A stretch of 64,000 nucleotides of DNA, taken from NCBI RefSeq assembly GCF_000002235.5, contig NW_022145609.1, forward strand, positions 26,859,493 through 26,923,492, in the 5' to 3' direction. This stretch comes from Strongylocentrotus purpuratus. Taxonomy: Eukaryota > Echinodermata > Echinoidea > Camarodonta > Strongylocentrotidae. Positions within the stretch are counted from its first letter, which is position 1. Each line of letters starts with the position of its first letter. The translations under genes were made by a program, and so were the position numbers. Positions 45,858 through 57,991 of the stretch are shown in pieces. The notes beneath the pieces are model-generated. The model was not told where the DNA came from. It saw nothing but the letters and a program-made list of their open reading frames with translations, and ran no database searches.

Positions 45858-48800
45858 TAAAGGCTGAGGTCATCTGTACGGTGCAGGAAAAGAGAAAGAA
45901 AAGATAATGTATTATCTTGGAAGAATGCTGGGTTTTCAACTGCTTCACTAACTGATCATGAATTCAATAATAACAAGTCAATTTTTCAGACATATATATG
46001 GAGAACTTAAAAAGCTAATTGCATCAGCAAATGAGCAAACGCTACAAATTACAGGCACGTAAAAAATAATAGTCACATCTCATATTCTATGCTAAAAAGA
46101 AGACAGATGGTTTTGATAAACTAATATATAACACACACAAAGCGCTACTAAACTGGTAAACATTCAACTATACCCCGGATCACAAGAACATTTTTAAAAT
46201 ATTTTTTTAAATGTCAGTGTTATAAAATTCTTTGTCTTATGAGAGGTATTTGGTGAATTTCAATGACTAGTCCAGGACAATTACCCCATTTAAAATTATT
46301 ACCAATTAATAAAGTGTCCCTTAGACAATTTAGGGAGGAGATACTATACGGACTAGTTATTCGTCCAAGTAGTAACAATTTGTGAAGTTCAGAAAGATTT
46401 AATCTGGATATACTACGACTCAGTAGCTCTTAATTACAACCCTCACCTTGGAAATCATCGACATCCTCATCGTCTTCATCATCATCATCAACCACCAACT
46501 GGTTTCCTCCTCCACCCTGCATGCTCCGTCTCCTCTTCTCCTCATCATCCTCCTCCTCCTCCCCATGACTGATGCTGAGAGGCAGAGAGATCTCAGAGCT
46601 GCTCAGGTCATCGATGCTCGTGCTACTTCCGTCGCTGTTCCCTATTTTGGTCCCTATTTTGGCCCCCCTTGTCATCTTCTTCTTTCTGTCCTGGTAATGA
46701 TGATGTCCCGATCGTTGCCATGGCGACGATGCAGCTATCGGCCCCTTGGATGAGGACATAGAGGAAGGATAGGACCTGTGTCGTCTGCTACCTAAAAAAA
46801 TCAAAAGCAATGTGTAGATATTAGTACTTTGTATTCATTCCATTTATACTAGAAATGTTAGCCCTTAAAACACTTCTGCTTTCAAGAAATTTGAATAATC
46901 ATTTCAAATAGCGCCTAAGGCCATTCCATGGTAGCTGCGACCATGAAAATCTCAGAATATGTAGTTCTGATATATAATTTTAAAACGGGAATAGCTGATC
47001 AATCGAGTGTAGTCAAGAAACATTGTTTTAAAGCTAAAGTAATATCAGTCTTGAGAGGGAGCTATACAACATAAAGAGTTTATTATTTACAATTTCATCA
47101 CTTTAGACTCGATTTCAACCGTGACAATGATCATTGAATATTGTAAAATCGCATATGCATCCAATATTTTCATTTGAACCAATTTCATGACCCCATACCA
47201 AAACTTTGTATTACCTTTGAAGTCTTTTCCTGGTGATGAAACTTATTTTATCTACATTTAGTGAAAACAGATTGTAATCTTCTTATGGGGTAAGAGCTAT
47301 AATTAGACCCCTTTGTTGCTATCATTATTAAAGATAGAATTGGATTTTACTATTATCAATAATAAAGTATCATAGATGGTATTATAAAGTAATTCTTTTC
47401 AAGTAGTTTATCGAATAGTAAAATATAAGTTAAGTAATACTTATATTGCTCTATCATCAGTAAAAGTAGGAGACATATATTTTCATTCCATATGCTCATA
47501 TCACCATGTTTTCAATTGTATACCACATAAAGTGCATACAATTATATAATATAATGCACTTTATAAATGCAGCTTCACCACTATATTAACAATGTGAACA
47601 CAAGTTAAAACATACTGATGCTGGAAGATACAGTGGTGGCGGAGACAGTAGAGGGCGCTGATCCATTGCTGGAGCGGGACACTTGAGAAGCACTTTCAAG
47701 CCTGCTGAATGAAGCTAGTAGCTTACTCATCTCCATCCTAGAACAAAGCAAAGGCAATAAGGAAAATAACCAATGCATATTTTACTCTAATTTCACCAAT
47801 CAAACTTAAATCATGCTTGTACACATTATATTCAATTCCATTTTTCTCATCTCATTTTGTTATTTTATACTTGCATTGCATTTTACCTGCACTGTGAAAG
47901 CATGTACAATTCAGTCTATGACTGCCATTCATGTCTTTAATACACCTTGATTGAATTGAATTGAAAATTTATGTCACAAATTTTATATCGCAATTTCCCA
48001 GGCACAATTCTATTTCATATTTTATCTTTGTATTTATGAAAATTGATCAATTGAATTGAACTTGCAAATTGCCATCTTTTGCTAAAAGAGAAAATGCATA
48101 ATGAAGTCTATCTTCTGAAAAAATATTTTTAAAATATGCTCAATTCAACAACAAAACAAAGCGATGAATAAAATAGAGACTTCAAACTCAAACATTCCCA
48201 AGAGATCATTCTGACTTAATTCTTTCATACATTTTAGAGGTAGAGCAGAGTTAATCTTACTTAAGATCTGTGATGTCTTTCTGGTCGCTGTACAGCCTGG
48301 AAGGGGGTTGATGAGAGCTTGAAGACAACCCAAGGTGATGGGATAGCACCAGCTGTTGGTCTGACTGTACCTTTCCAAGCTTCTAGGGGTTAAAGATGGG
48401 AAAAGAGAAAAATATGAGTGCGATTGTATGGACCTGAAACATTATCATGCCTTCCAACAATTCACAGCAAAAATTAGGAATCTTGCAAGGTAAATTAGGA
48501 ATAAAGTCTCTTTTGTATACTTTTACACAGAAGCTTTCAGAAAGAGAGAGGTATCGAGGGTTCACAATAGTAGTTTGAAGGCCCAGAAATAGAAATCGTT
48601 CCTCCAAAATAGGAATTGGGTTGGCAGCTGTGCATCATGCATCGCCCTATCATAATAATTTTTTTGCAAAAACTTTATCTTTCAAATTTTCGCCTCCTCC
48701 TACTATGCAACGTATACTGTACTTGTTTTGAAACACATGTTACCCATACTCGATATCTAAAGGAAATAAATATAAATCAATCAATTATAATCCCTTTTAA

Positions 48801-51800
48801 AAATAATATTACAGGAAATCAGATTTTGATGTAGCATCTCATAATTGCTTAGACTTTATGTTATCAACAATCGTTTTTAATTCATGATTAGTCAGGATTT
48901 ACTTGTGGAGAAATAGTTGAACTTCCTGAATGGGTGTACGTAAGATCCACTACATTACATATGCATGTAGAGGTGTTGTGGACTAGTGGATAAGTCACCT
49001 GACTGCAGATCACAATGTACGGGGTTCAAGTCCTGCCGCTGCACTGATGTCCTTTGGCAAGACGTTAATCTACATTTGCCACTCTTTACCCAGGTGTAAA
49101 TGGGTACCTGATGTGCTTGAGCGCTAGCTAATTTGGCAGCTTTGCTACGACCAGGGTAATTTGTGTAAAGCGCCATGAGCGTCAGAGCTTGTCGGATACC
49201 GGCGCTATATAAATAACCATATTAATTATTTATTTTTTATACACAAAGTGCCCTGCTGGACACATGAAAACGCTTTCATATGAATATGACAGATATTTAC
49301 CACCATCGCCACTACTAAATTGGCAAATCTATTTCACTACTAATATAATCTTCAATATCATCTTGAGAGCCAAAAGGGTAATAACTCTGTGTAAAAGTAT
49401 AAGAATTAATGCCCTTCTGGCTCCAAACAGATAATAATGGATACAACATTAACATCAAGACTTGAGCTTTTAAAATATAATAATAGCAATAATAATAATA
49501 GGTATTTCTCTAGAACCGTTTATCTAGAGATTCTATTCCGAGGTGCATTAATTATTACTCCGGCTTTAGCCTAGCTGCCATTACAGCGCTCCAGCTTTTC
49601 AAGGAATTAATTCCTGCCAGGTACCCTTTTACTTCACCTGGGTCGAGTGGCAAATGAAGATTAATGCATTGCCAAAGGACATTAGTGCTATGTCGAGATC
49701 GAACCACAACCTTTGAATTTCAAGTCAAGTTTCAAGTCAAGTGCTTAAACCACTCGACTACCATACATAGGTATGATGAGGCCAATATGATTTACCCTAT
49801 CTAGCCTGTCCATTCTCCGGCCATTCTCTTTCCCTTCCATCAGCTGACCGGTCACATCCATCTCTTGCTTGACCAGTCTTGTTCTCAGTGTCTCTATCTC
49901 ATGATGGAGGGCGTTGTATTCTCCCTGCAGCGTTCGTTTCCTGCAACAAGGAACAGGATTGACCAAACGTGCAACATGAGAACATTTGAAAATTAGTCAT
50001 TTTTAATTCTTCTACACTGAGTTTCATGAACTGACACAGAGGTAAAAATGAATAAATGAATCACAAATGAATAAATGAATAAAAAATAATATAATGGAAA
50101 ATAAACTGACTTGAATTTTATGTCAACTTAACCAGTGTTTAATTTCAAAATACAGTAGCTGTATCTTCAGAACAATATATTAGACACTTATTCCTTACAA
50201 AAGAAAAAGTTAGTATTTATGCAAAGTATTAGCTTTATGGTCAATTTTTATAAAAATTGTTAAATCTTCATTATCTCAAAAATTTAAACTCTATCTTTAC
50301 AAGTAAAATATTTTGTTGTTGTCTTTACTCTAACTGATTAGTTTTAAAAACTCCTTTTCAACGGATGAAAGTATATATAACTTATGAAAGTCCCATTCCA
50401 GAAATTTGTTTTAGTAATATCTGACCCAAATTAAAAAAAAATGCTCAAGCCTATTATTATTTCTAAATGCTTATTTTTTAAATAAATATATATCCTTACA
50501 CTTCATGGAGATCTCTGGCAAGCATTGCAAGAGCGCCCTCACTGTTGTACGCATCGCTGCTTCCACCGTTTGTCATCTGTCTTGTGACTCGCTCATGGAG
50601 TTCATCTAAACGATTCCTTACATCTCTCTGCCAACCTTCAATCTGCTGTTCCGTCTGCTTTGAAGTTTCAATCAAGAAGAAATGTCAAAAGGTTGGAAAA
50701 TCTCTTTAATTATACACAAGAGATTTTGAGTAATCAATTTATTAAAAGTTTTGATAAGTTATTAATGTACAGTAAGATGAACTGAAATCCATAATAATAA
50801 TACATTCTTTTTTATGAGCATATATATCACATTATGATACATACTTTCTTTGTTCAATATATAACATTATATTCACCTCCAAATTCAGAATTTGTAAGTT
50901 CATATATTTTGATGTATTGAACGCCGGAACATGCAGTATTTGTAAAAGTCTGGTTTTGTTCTTGTTATAGCGTTATGCACAGTTAAATATATTTGTCTAG
51001 AAAATGTTCAATATAAATTTACAATATTTATTATTATTAATATTATTATAGTTATGACAAATAAGGAAAAACTAATTTTAAAAAAAGAAGCTTACATTAT
51101 GTTGCCCCCTGTTTTCAGTCAGTCTTGTGGTTAGGGTGTTGACCTGGTGCTCTAGGTCATGAACCTTGACCTCATTCTTCCTCCTGTCCCTCTCCAGATC
51201 CTGGACCTGGTGTGCAAGCTGCTCTATCACCTACAATGTAAAATGGTAATAAGAACATATAAATAGAAGTCAAAATGATTCCTGATGAACTGATTTTGGA
51301 TATTAAGCATATTAATGCCAAATGAATACTGTACCAACCCACCTGTATATATATATAGTTGTACTTCTTCAACTCTTGTTTATAGGTAATATTACCTCTG
51401 TGACCTTTCAAAAGATCAACCTAAAATCTAACCATATCAATCATTAAATTACGTTAATGCAAATTTAAAGTAAGTTTGAGCATGATAATCCATGAGATAT
51501 TATTATGATGAGACTTAAAAAAACACCTAGATTATACCTTAGTCACACCGCTAACCTGACTCCAAACTGCCCCATTCTTAGCCATTGGAAGCAATACAAT
51601 CTACTGATAACATTGATTAACCTAGCAAGTGGACAATAGTTGATTAGGCTCTAACCCATAGTCTTATAGACAACAAGTAAAAATATCCCTGAGAAGTTAT
51701 GTAGGCCAACAAAAAATAATTAGTATTTAACAAAGATTATATGGTAGGGGTTCTTTTTTGTTATTTTTTTCTCGCTTCCCATGACCAGCTAACATCAAAA

Positions 51801-52846
51801 GTTAGTGAGTAGCTCTTTGTCATTCAAGCTTATTAAAATAAAATAAATTAAATCAAGCAATTTGATGAAAGAATTAATATTGATATTTGGCAACATAAAA
51901 CTATGTGCATTGTCAAAACTAATGATGCCTGAAGACAGTTTTATGATTTAAATGTTTAAATTCAGTCCTATCTACCTTATTCTGTCTCTCCACTTTCTCC
52001 GAGAGAATTGCTACCAGCCCAGTAGATGGCGCACTGTGTCGGTACAACTCGTAACTTGGGGAGGTACTCGTCATAATGGCCGAAACTGGACGCTCTTTGT
52101 TGTTGTTTTTCAGCCTGATCTTCGGAACGCCATTGCTTAAGTGCTCAGTTGGCTCTGAGAAAGAAAGAAAGACACAAACATAATAAAGAGCTATTCCACT
52201 GTGCGCAGTCAACAATTATGCATCTGTTGTCCATACCATCTTCACAAATGCACATTTAACCAGAAGCATATTACTGTAAGTACTGTGAAATTTGTAACAA
52301 AGAACATATACTGACAACTCCTGTTTTTCTCTCCGAAAAACACTGTTCTCTTTTCAAATAAAAATGTCCTTGAAAATTTTGATTCTACAAATGAGCTTCT
52401 TAGATGGAAAGATGGACCACCTGAAGACTAAATGCTTTCAGCAAATCTTTTATTACTATCATTATCCAAAAATCTAATCAGATCTTCTTCCCAAAGAGAA
52501 ATTGTTCATGCCTAATTCTGAAAATCTCCAACTGAAGTTGGTCTTGTCCAGGAACATATCAAGTCTAATATTCCATAATTTACAATCGTTTTGACTGTTG
52601 TTGGACATTAAGCATGTTAATGCCTTGATGAATACTGTTCCAACCCACCTGTATAGTTCTACTTGTTCAACTCTTGTTTTCAGGTAATATTATCTCTGTT
52701 ACCTTTCAACAGATTAATCTAAAATCTAATCATATCTATAATTGCAATGTGGTAAAACCATTTCAATTAAAAAAATGTAAATTACCTGGAGGAGAATCTA
52801 TGAGAGTGCTGTCTATGGGCTTGTACCTTGCTGGATCAAGGCGATT
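45767..52846 (-). CDS. nine-exon coiled-coil protein gene, N-terminus not found
   Basis: Exons in order: 52846-52786, 52154-51976, 51230-51096, 50657-50500, 49940-49796, 48382-48261, 47737-47616, 46791-46447, 45873-45767. All introns have AG/GT borders and all phases match. The total is 1374 nt, that is 457 codons plus TGA at 45769-45767. Residues about 60-225 are strongly heptad-like (AILSEKVERQNKVIEQLAHQ, VKRTLQGEYNALHHEIETL), with a second short coiled coil at about 262-300 (DITDLKMEMSKLLASFSRLE). Then come a Ser-rich stretch, a basic patch (DRKKKMTRGAKIG), two acidic runs (about 384-393 and 409-420) and a C-terminus ending DSGNLDLDFM. There is no signal peptide or membrane segment in the visible part. 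The architecture suggests a cytoskeletal, centrosomal or scaffold role (inference only). I do not recognise the family. The terminal exon is duplicated, and two SINEs sit in its introns. Confidence 0.88.
48969..49228 (+). mobile_element. tRNA-derived SINE in an intron
   Basis: GGACTAGTGGATAAG (A-box region) and GGTTCAAGTCC (B box, 49023-49033) lead into the body 'cctttggcaagacgttaatc', 'gtaaatgggtacctg' and the tail 'ggcgctatataaataacca'. It is in antisense orientation to the host gene. Confidence 0.85.
49545..49766 (-). mobile_element. tRNA-derived SINE in an intron, reverse orientation
   Basis: On the minus strand, GTAGTCGAGTGGTTTAAG precedes GGTTCGATCTC, then 'cctttggcaatgcattaatc' and 'gtaaaagggtacctgg'. 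This is the same body as the 48969 element. It ends about 30 bases before the donor of exon 49940-49796. Confidence 0.8.
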
Positions 52847-53047
52847 CTATTTGATATAGGATGAAAGAAAAGATTATTTAAAAATTATAAACAGAATAAT
52901 ATAGGTAACTGTAACAAATATTTTTTTAATTGCTGAATATGCAGGAATCTAACTAAGAAAAAGAGCCCTTCTCAACATGTGCACATTCAGCAATTTCGAA
53001 CAAACAACGCTCTATATCATGAATATTCATATTTGTTGCGCTGCTAC

Positions 53048-53074
53048 CACACATGCGTACTTTCTCTTTGCCAT
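53048..53074 (-). CDS. possible first coding exon of the coiled-coil gene
   Basis: A minus-strand ATG in good context (CAACATGGC) at 53074-53072 gives MAKRKYACV and reaches a GT at phase 0, which would fit the exon starting at 52846. The donor GTAGCA is poor, so this is only a candidate. The surrounding 53030-53110 is CpG-richer than the flanks, as a promoter-proximal exon might be. Confidence 0.2.
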
Positions 53075-53224
53075 GTTGAATCGACGATACAACAAGGATG
53101 AATCGTCGGGTTAAGGACGAAGAATCAGCTTTTTCCCATCAAAGACTTCTTCTTCTTCTTCCTAATGATAGTTGGACGGATGCCCAGAGAAATTGTAAAA
53201 CATTGTAAGTCAAAATTGTAGTTA

Positions 53225-53520
53225 CTACCTCTTTACATTTCGAAAAAATGGGACCCAACCCGTTGTATGAAAAATCATTTTCATATGCGGGCTCCCACCC
53301 CCCCCCCCCCCAGGGGGTCGGAATGACCGCATGCGTGTTACCAAAATGTCCGGTAAACGGGTACTTTTCATGCACCAAAGTCCGGCTCCTACATACACAA
53401 AACTGACTTTACACACCGGACTCAGGGGGTGTTTTCAAAAGGAGGGAACACGCATATGCGTACCCTAAATAACACAGAGTGGGGGGGGGGGGAGCCGGGT
53501 GCTCGCTCCACGTAGAACTC
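53225..53520. repeat. G-run-bearing dispersed repeat
   Basis: A C-run of 14 (53290-53303) and a G-run of 13 (about 53480) flank CpG-rich motifs such as CGCATATGCG and 'ggtaaacgggta'. The texture is like the other G-run elements, but I see no clean inverted ends. Confidence 0.45.
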
Positions 53521-54289
53521 CATGCGCAAAACGTTCATTCGATCTCGGCGAATATATCGCAGTCTCATTTTACTAAATTAGCGCAGACAATTTAAGGGCC
53601 CTTCTTATTGGCTATAGCTGGCTTCCATACATTCACTCAATGTTATACGCAATTAAGTTAGTTAGTTAGTTAGTTAGTTAGAAGCAATTAAGCTTGCGAT
53701 TTTCTGTTTCATTCAATACCAAAATTATGATATTTCAGTCAAACCCTCGACTAGCTATTTGTTACAATTTTTTCAGCATCCTTAAAAGGTTTTAAGTCTA
53801 TTAGATCTAGAGTCTATGTAACTATTTTCAAAGTTTGAACAATTCTCATTTTCGTCATATTTAACCCGTTCCTTCCGAAATTATTTAGCCTGATAGCCAC
53901 CCCACAAACGAGATTAAAAATCGAAAACTCGACTCCTTCGCTGCCGAACAATACCGTGCGACTGTTCAGCGCGCGGAACAATGATTGTGCGTTGAAGCGA
54001 CCTAAAGCCTGGCCAGTCGCTTCGACGAGCAGGAACTTAGCGCATGCGCAGATCATTTGGCAATCTGCCGTGCTAAGTTCTTTCAGCTCTTCCGTACTGT
54101 AGGTTGTTTTTCTTCGTTATCTTTTTTTCCTCTTCTACCTACTTATTTTGTTCTTCTTTTTTCTCCTCCGTATCTATTTTTTTCCTTGTCACTCTTATCC
54201 CTCCTCCTTCTTCTTCTTCTTTTCCTTCTTCCTATACTCTTTTTTTATTTTGATACTCGATTTTATGAGAAAATACACAGTATATTAAA

Positions 54290-56539
54290 GTAAACTATTT
54301 CAATGTAAGTTTCTGTTGCATCAAATTTAATTGAAATAGTTTATCAGCCAAAATTGACTGTTATAATTTACGTCTGACAATATAATGTAGCGAAAATATG
54401 TAAACATGATCAAATGAAACTTGAATCCAGAACGGGGGGGGGGAGAGGGGGAGGTGAAAGGAGAGCCAAAATAGCATACTAATAAATACAGTACAGACTA
54501 TATAACGATGCGCCCAACTTTCTCTCTCTCTCTCTCTCTCTCACTCTATAAAAACCGTTCATTATACTTTATCTCTCTCATACTGTTTTCTGTTCCACGA
54601 TTTCCGAAAGCACGTTTCGACATAATAAATAAGAATTGTTAAAAGTAAGAGTTTGGATATAAAAACATCTCTTATGCAAAAAATAATATGACACAATCTT
54701 TTTTGACAGAACTAATATACGTCGGACGAAGGAAATAACTCCTTGGTCGGACATTATACTTTAGCGAATTTTGTTTAATTTGTTTTATTTGTTTTAAAGA
54801 ACTAAAGAAACATTCTGAATGGGGGGGGGGGTTGATCAGATAGACAACTAGTATAATAATAAATACAGTACAGACTACGTCCAACGTTCTATCTCTCTCT
54901 CTCTATCTGTCAATGTTGTTCCGCCATTTGCTTGTATGCCGGCATCATTCCTTCTTTGAGATAAATTATGATAACATACCCATGATGATGAAAACATACA
55001 TCTTAAATACTAGGGAAAAAAAATAGAGAACGAGCGGCTGATAATGTCAAAATGAATATCACTGTACACAAATTATAGGAAGTAAAAGTTTTGATTTTGA
55101 ATGTAAGTCTCTGTTGCATCAAAATAAAATGAAACGTTCATTATATCGACGGAAATAATATACATCAGACATTATACTTTACCACAAAAGGGTCATCTAG
55201 AAGTAGGTGGATAACATTATAAGAGAAAGAAGAGAAAGAATGAAACTTTTTTTAAAAAACAGAAGAATAATGGAGAGGGAGACAAGGACACATACACAAT
55301 AAATAAATATAAACAAGATAGGATTCTAGAGCGGAAGATGATATAGGGGAAACGAAATAGTTCGGAAGTATTGCCTAGAGAGCAAAATAATTATTCTGTT
55401 TTATTTACTAATGTAAAGCGCTTTGATCATGTTTTATGTCAAGGCGCTATATAATATCAATATGTATGGATATATTGGCAAATTTCGACAAATTATAGTT
55501 TGTAAGTATGAATTGACAAAGTACGTACAAATACAAATGACACAGAAATGTCTGCAAGTATTTGGGACCTATATAGAATATGTGAAAAGAGCTTTATCTT
55601 TGTCTTTGGCCCATGATCCCACAACTTAGTTACGTAAGAGGAACAAAGAACGTTGACGGATGTAAAGGTTGTTGTCATGGTTATAAACCCCAACAATAGA
55701 AGAGCGGAAGTAAGGTAAGGGTATAATTGAATGACAATGACCTGGCTTACAGCATTGATGATCCTACATGTATAACCCTGGTTTTTTTGTGTGTGTCTTT
55801 GGGGGAGTGGGGTCTTGTTGTTTTTGCAATCATTCAAAGATAATATCAATCATACAAGATAAAGGAATGAACAAGAATATATGATATGCTAAAATGTAAC
55901 AGACAAAAAGATGATGATGAGAAATGATTGTTTCTATCTCTTTTTTTTCTTCTCTTTTTCACTCTCTTTATGTGTGTCTCTCTCTCTCTCTTTCCTCTCT
56001 CTATCTCTCTCTCTCTCTCAAACTCTCCACTTTCTCCCTCTCTCTCCGTCTGTCTCTCTGTCTATCTGCCAATGTTGTTCCGCCATTTGCTTGTATGCCG
56101 GCACCATTCCTTCTTTGAGATTAATTATTATAACATAAAATTATCCCTGATGATGTACATTATTATACCTTATATTTATTATAGGGAGCGAAAAAGAAAA
56201 CGAGCGGCTGATAATGTCAAAATGAGAAGAATATTACTGTACAATATTTATACAAAATACAAACTTTGAATGTAAATCTCTGTTGCATCAAACTGATATA
56301 AACAAATTGTTATTATGCTATATTGACGGTACTATTATCCGTCGGACATTGTGCTCTAGCCAAAAGATATAAACAAACAAAAAAGAGAAAAACTAAAGAA
56401 AACATCTGAGGTTTGTGGGGGGGGGGGGGGGTAGTCGGTGAGAAAAATATCATAATAATAAATACAGAACAGACTACGTCAAACTTTCTATCTATTCTGC
56501 CCCCGCCCACCCTCCTCTCTCTCTCTCTCCCTCTCGCTG

Positions 56540-56572
<33 letters not shown>

Positions 56573-57130
56573 TTCTACGTTGTTTTCCATCTTCATCTTT
56601 CATGATGTTGTCTACTATTCCGCCATTTACTTGCATGCCGGCATCATCCTTTCCTTGAGATTAATTATTATAACATATCCCTGATGTTATACGTCAGACA
56701 TTATACTTTAGCGAAAAGAAATAATCAAACAAAAAAAGAAACGTACACAAAAGAAAAACAATCAGAGCTGGGGGGGGGGGGATCGGAGATAACTTTCTAT
56801 CTCCCCCTCTTTCTCAAATAATTTATATCTCCTCTCACATATACCTTAGTATAGGGAACGCTATAGAGAGTGAGCGGCTGATAAAGTCGAAATGAGAAGA
56901 ATATTACTGTCCAATACTTATAAAAGTAAAACTTTTGAATGTAAATCTATGTTACATCAAACTGCTATACAAAAATGTTTATTATGCTATATTGACGTTA
57001 CTATACGTCAGACATCATACTTTAGCCAGGAAATATAAACAAACAAAAAGAGAGACAAACTAAATAATAAATCTGAGCTTTGAGGGGGGGGGGGGGGGGG
57101 GGTCGGTGATACAAAATGTCATAATGATAA
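54290..57130. repeat. degenerate tandem array inside the piggyBac-like element
   Basis: Four to six diverged units share, in order: a G-run of 9-18; 'aata.atacag.acagactacgtc'; a CT microsatellite; 'ttccgccatttgcttgtatgccggca'; 'gagcggctgataatgtcaaaatga'; 'tgaatgtaa(g/a)tctctgttgcatcaaa'; 'acgtcagacattatactttagc'. The 'gcatcaaa' marker recurs near 54320, 55118, 56282 and 56955. Unit length varies from about 350 to 800 bp, with a roughly 700-bp insertion at 55200-55930. Confidence 0.78.
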
Positions 57131-57249
57131 ATCCAGCATACACCTGATCAAAACTCGTTTTCGGAGACTAAATCGAGTACAACCTCGCGATCTTGCTTTA
57201 GACTTATAATACTGCTTGTTGTTGTTGACAATAGAGAGCTGACCTTTGG

Positions 57250-57480
57250 ATTTTCCTTTCATGTGCAGTGAAGTGCATTGTTCCGCGCGTGCCGCGTGCC
57301 GTTATAGGCTTTGGCTTTGCGCTGCTCCCAATTGAAATACCAGCAGTATTGGTATTCTGTGCATGGAAGGTCTCAGCGAAAGTCAATATCTGTGGGACAG
57401 ACATCGCGGAGCTCCAATACGCTGCTGTACGAATTTCATGTGAGAGAAAACTTGACATGCTTATGAAAAAGTACAAATAT
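57250..57480. other. GC-richer block of unknown origin near the right end of the element
   Basis: About 230 bases of balanced composition, open on both strands and unlike the AT-rich array beside it. Minus reads SVPQILTFAETFHAQNTN; plus reads VPRAVIGFGFALLPIEIP. An acceptor-like TTTCATGTGCAG precedes it on the plus strand. I recognise neither product. A captured host segment or a decayed gene is possible. Confidence 0.35.
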
Positions 57481-57628
57481 AATGAGTAATATTAAAGTAA
57501 ACAAAACAGGAGTAATGGATAATGATAGCATATACTTTGGATAAACCCTCACATCCACTAGTTTAGTGAATTAATGGCAGGGAAAGGCAATTTTAGGCTT
57601 GTAAAGACGTCGTCTACCTGCCTATTAT

Positions 57629-57695
57629 GGGAACCTGGTATACCAGGTTCCCGTCTGTGAGTAGGCTCCACGGGAGCCTGGTATACCAGGTTCCC
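57629..57695. promoter_or_regulatory. two CCTGGTATACCAGG palindromes beside the right end
   Basis: A perfect 24-bp palindrome with core AACCTGGTATACCAGGTT occupies 57629-57652. A second copy with one changed base occupies 57672-57695 and touches the terminal repeat. Such paired subterminal palindromes could be transposase-binding sites (inference). Confidence 0.7.
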
Positions 57696-57991
57696 GGAAG
57701 GAACGGGTTAAGGTACAAACTGGAAATTTATTCTGAAATGCTTGTTGATTTTTTCTATTTTATATCTGTGGGCAATATGGGTGCGTCAGTTATGTGAGAA
57801 GTGCGTCACCTGTTTAAAGCATGACATGTCAAAATGTGTGTGGTGTGACGTAATATTACGTATTGACATTGCCATTAAACTTAAGTTGCGCTTAAGTTAA
57901 GTAGGCCCTATCTAACTTAAATAATGAGAGCGTGTAAACTCACTGTAGACCTACAGCGCTCAATGCACAAAGTTCTTTGTAGGCTTTGGCT

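Larger units (their letters stand above)
53865..57707. mobile_element. piggyBac-like non-autonomous element, 3.84 kb, TTAA target
   Basis: The left end CCCGTTCCTTCCG (53865-53877) and right end CGGAAGGAACGGG (57695-57707) are perfect 13-bp inverted repeats. They are flanked by TTAA on both sides (53861-53864 and 57708-57711). A TTAA target with CCC/GGG termini is the signature of piggyBac. No transposase frame is visible. The interior is a degenerate tandem array (54290-57130), an SINE-like fragment near 55410-55465, a GC-rich block (57250-57480) and two palindromes next to the right end. It lies about 0.8 kb upstream of the first known exon of the coiled-coil gene. Confidence 0.87.

Noticed and set aside
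53657-53682. (GTTA)n run resembling telomeric repeat
   Set aside because: The period is four bases, not the six of TTAGGG, and it is only about six units.
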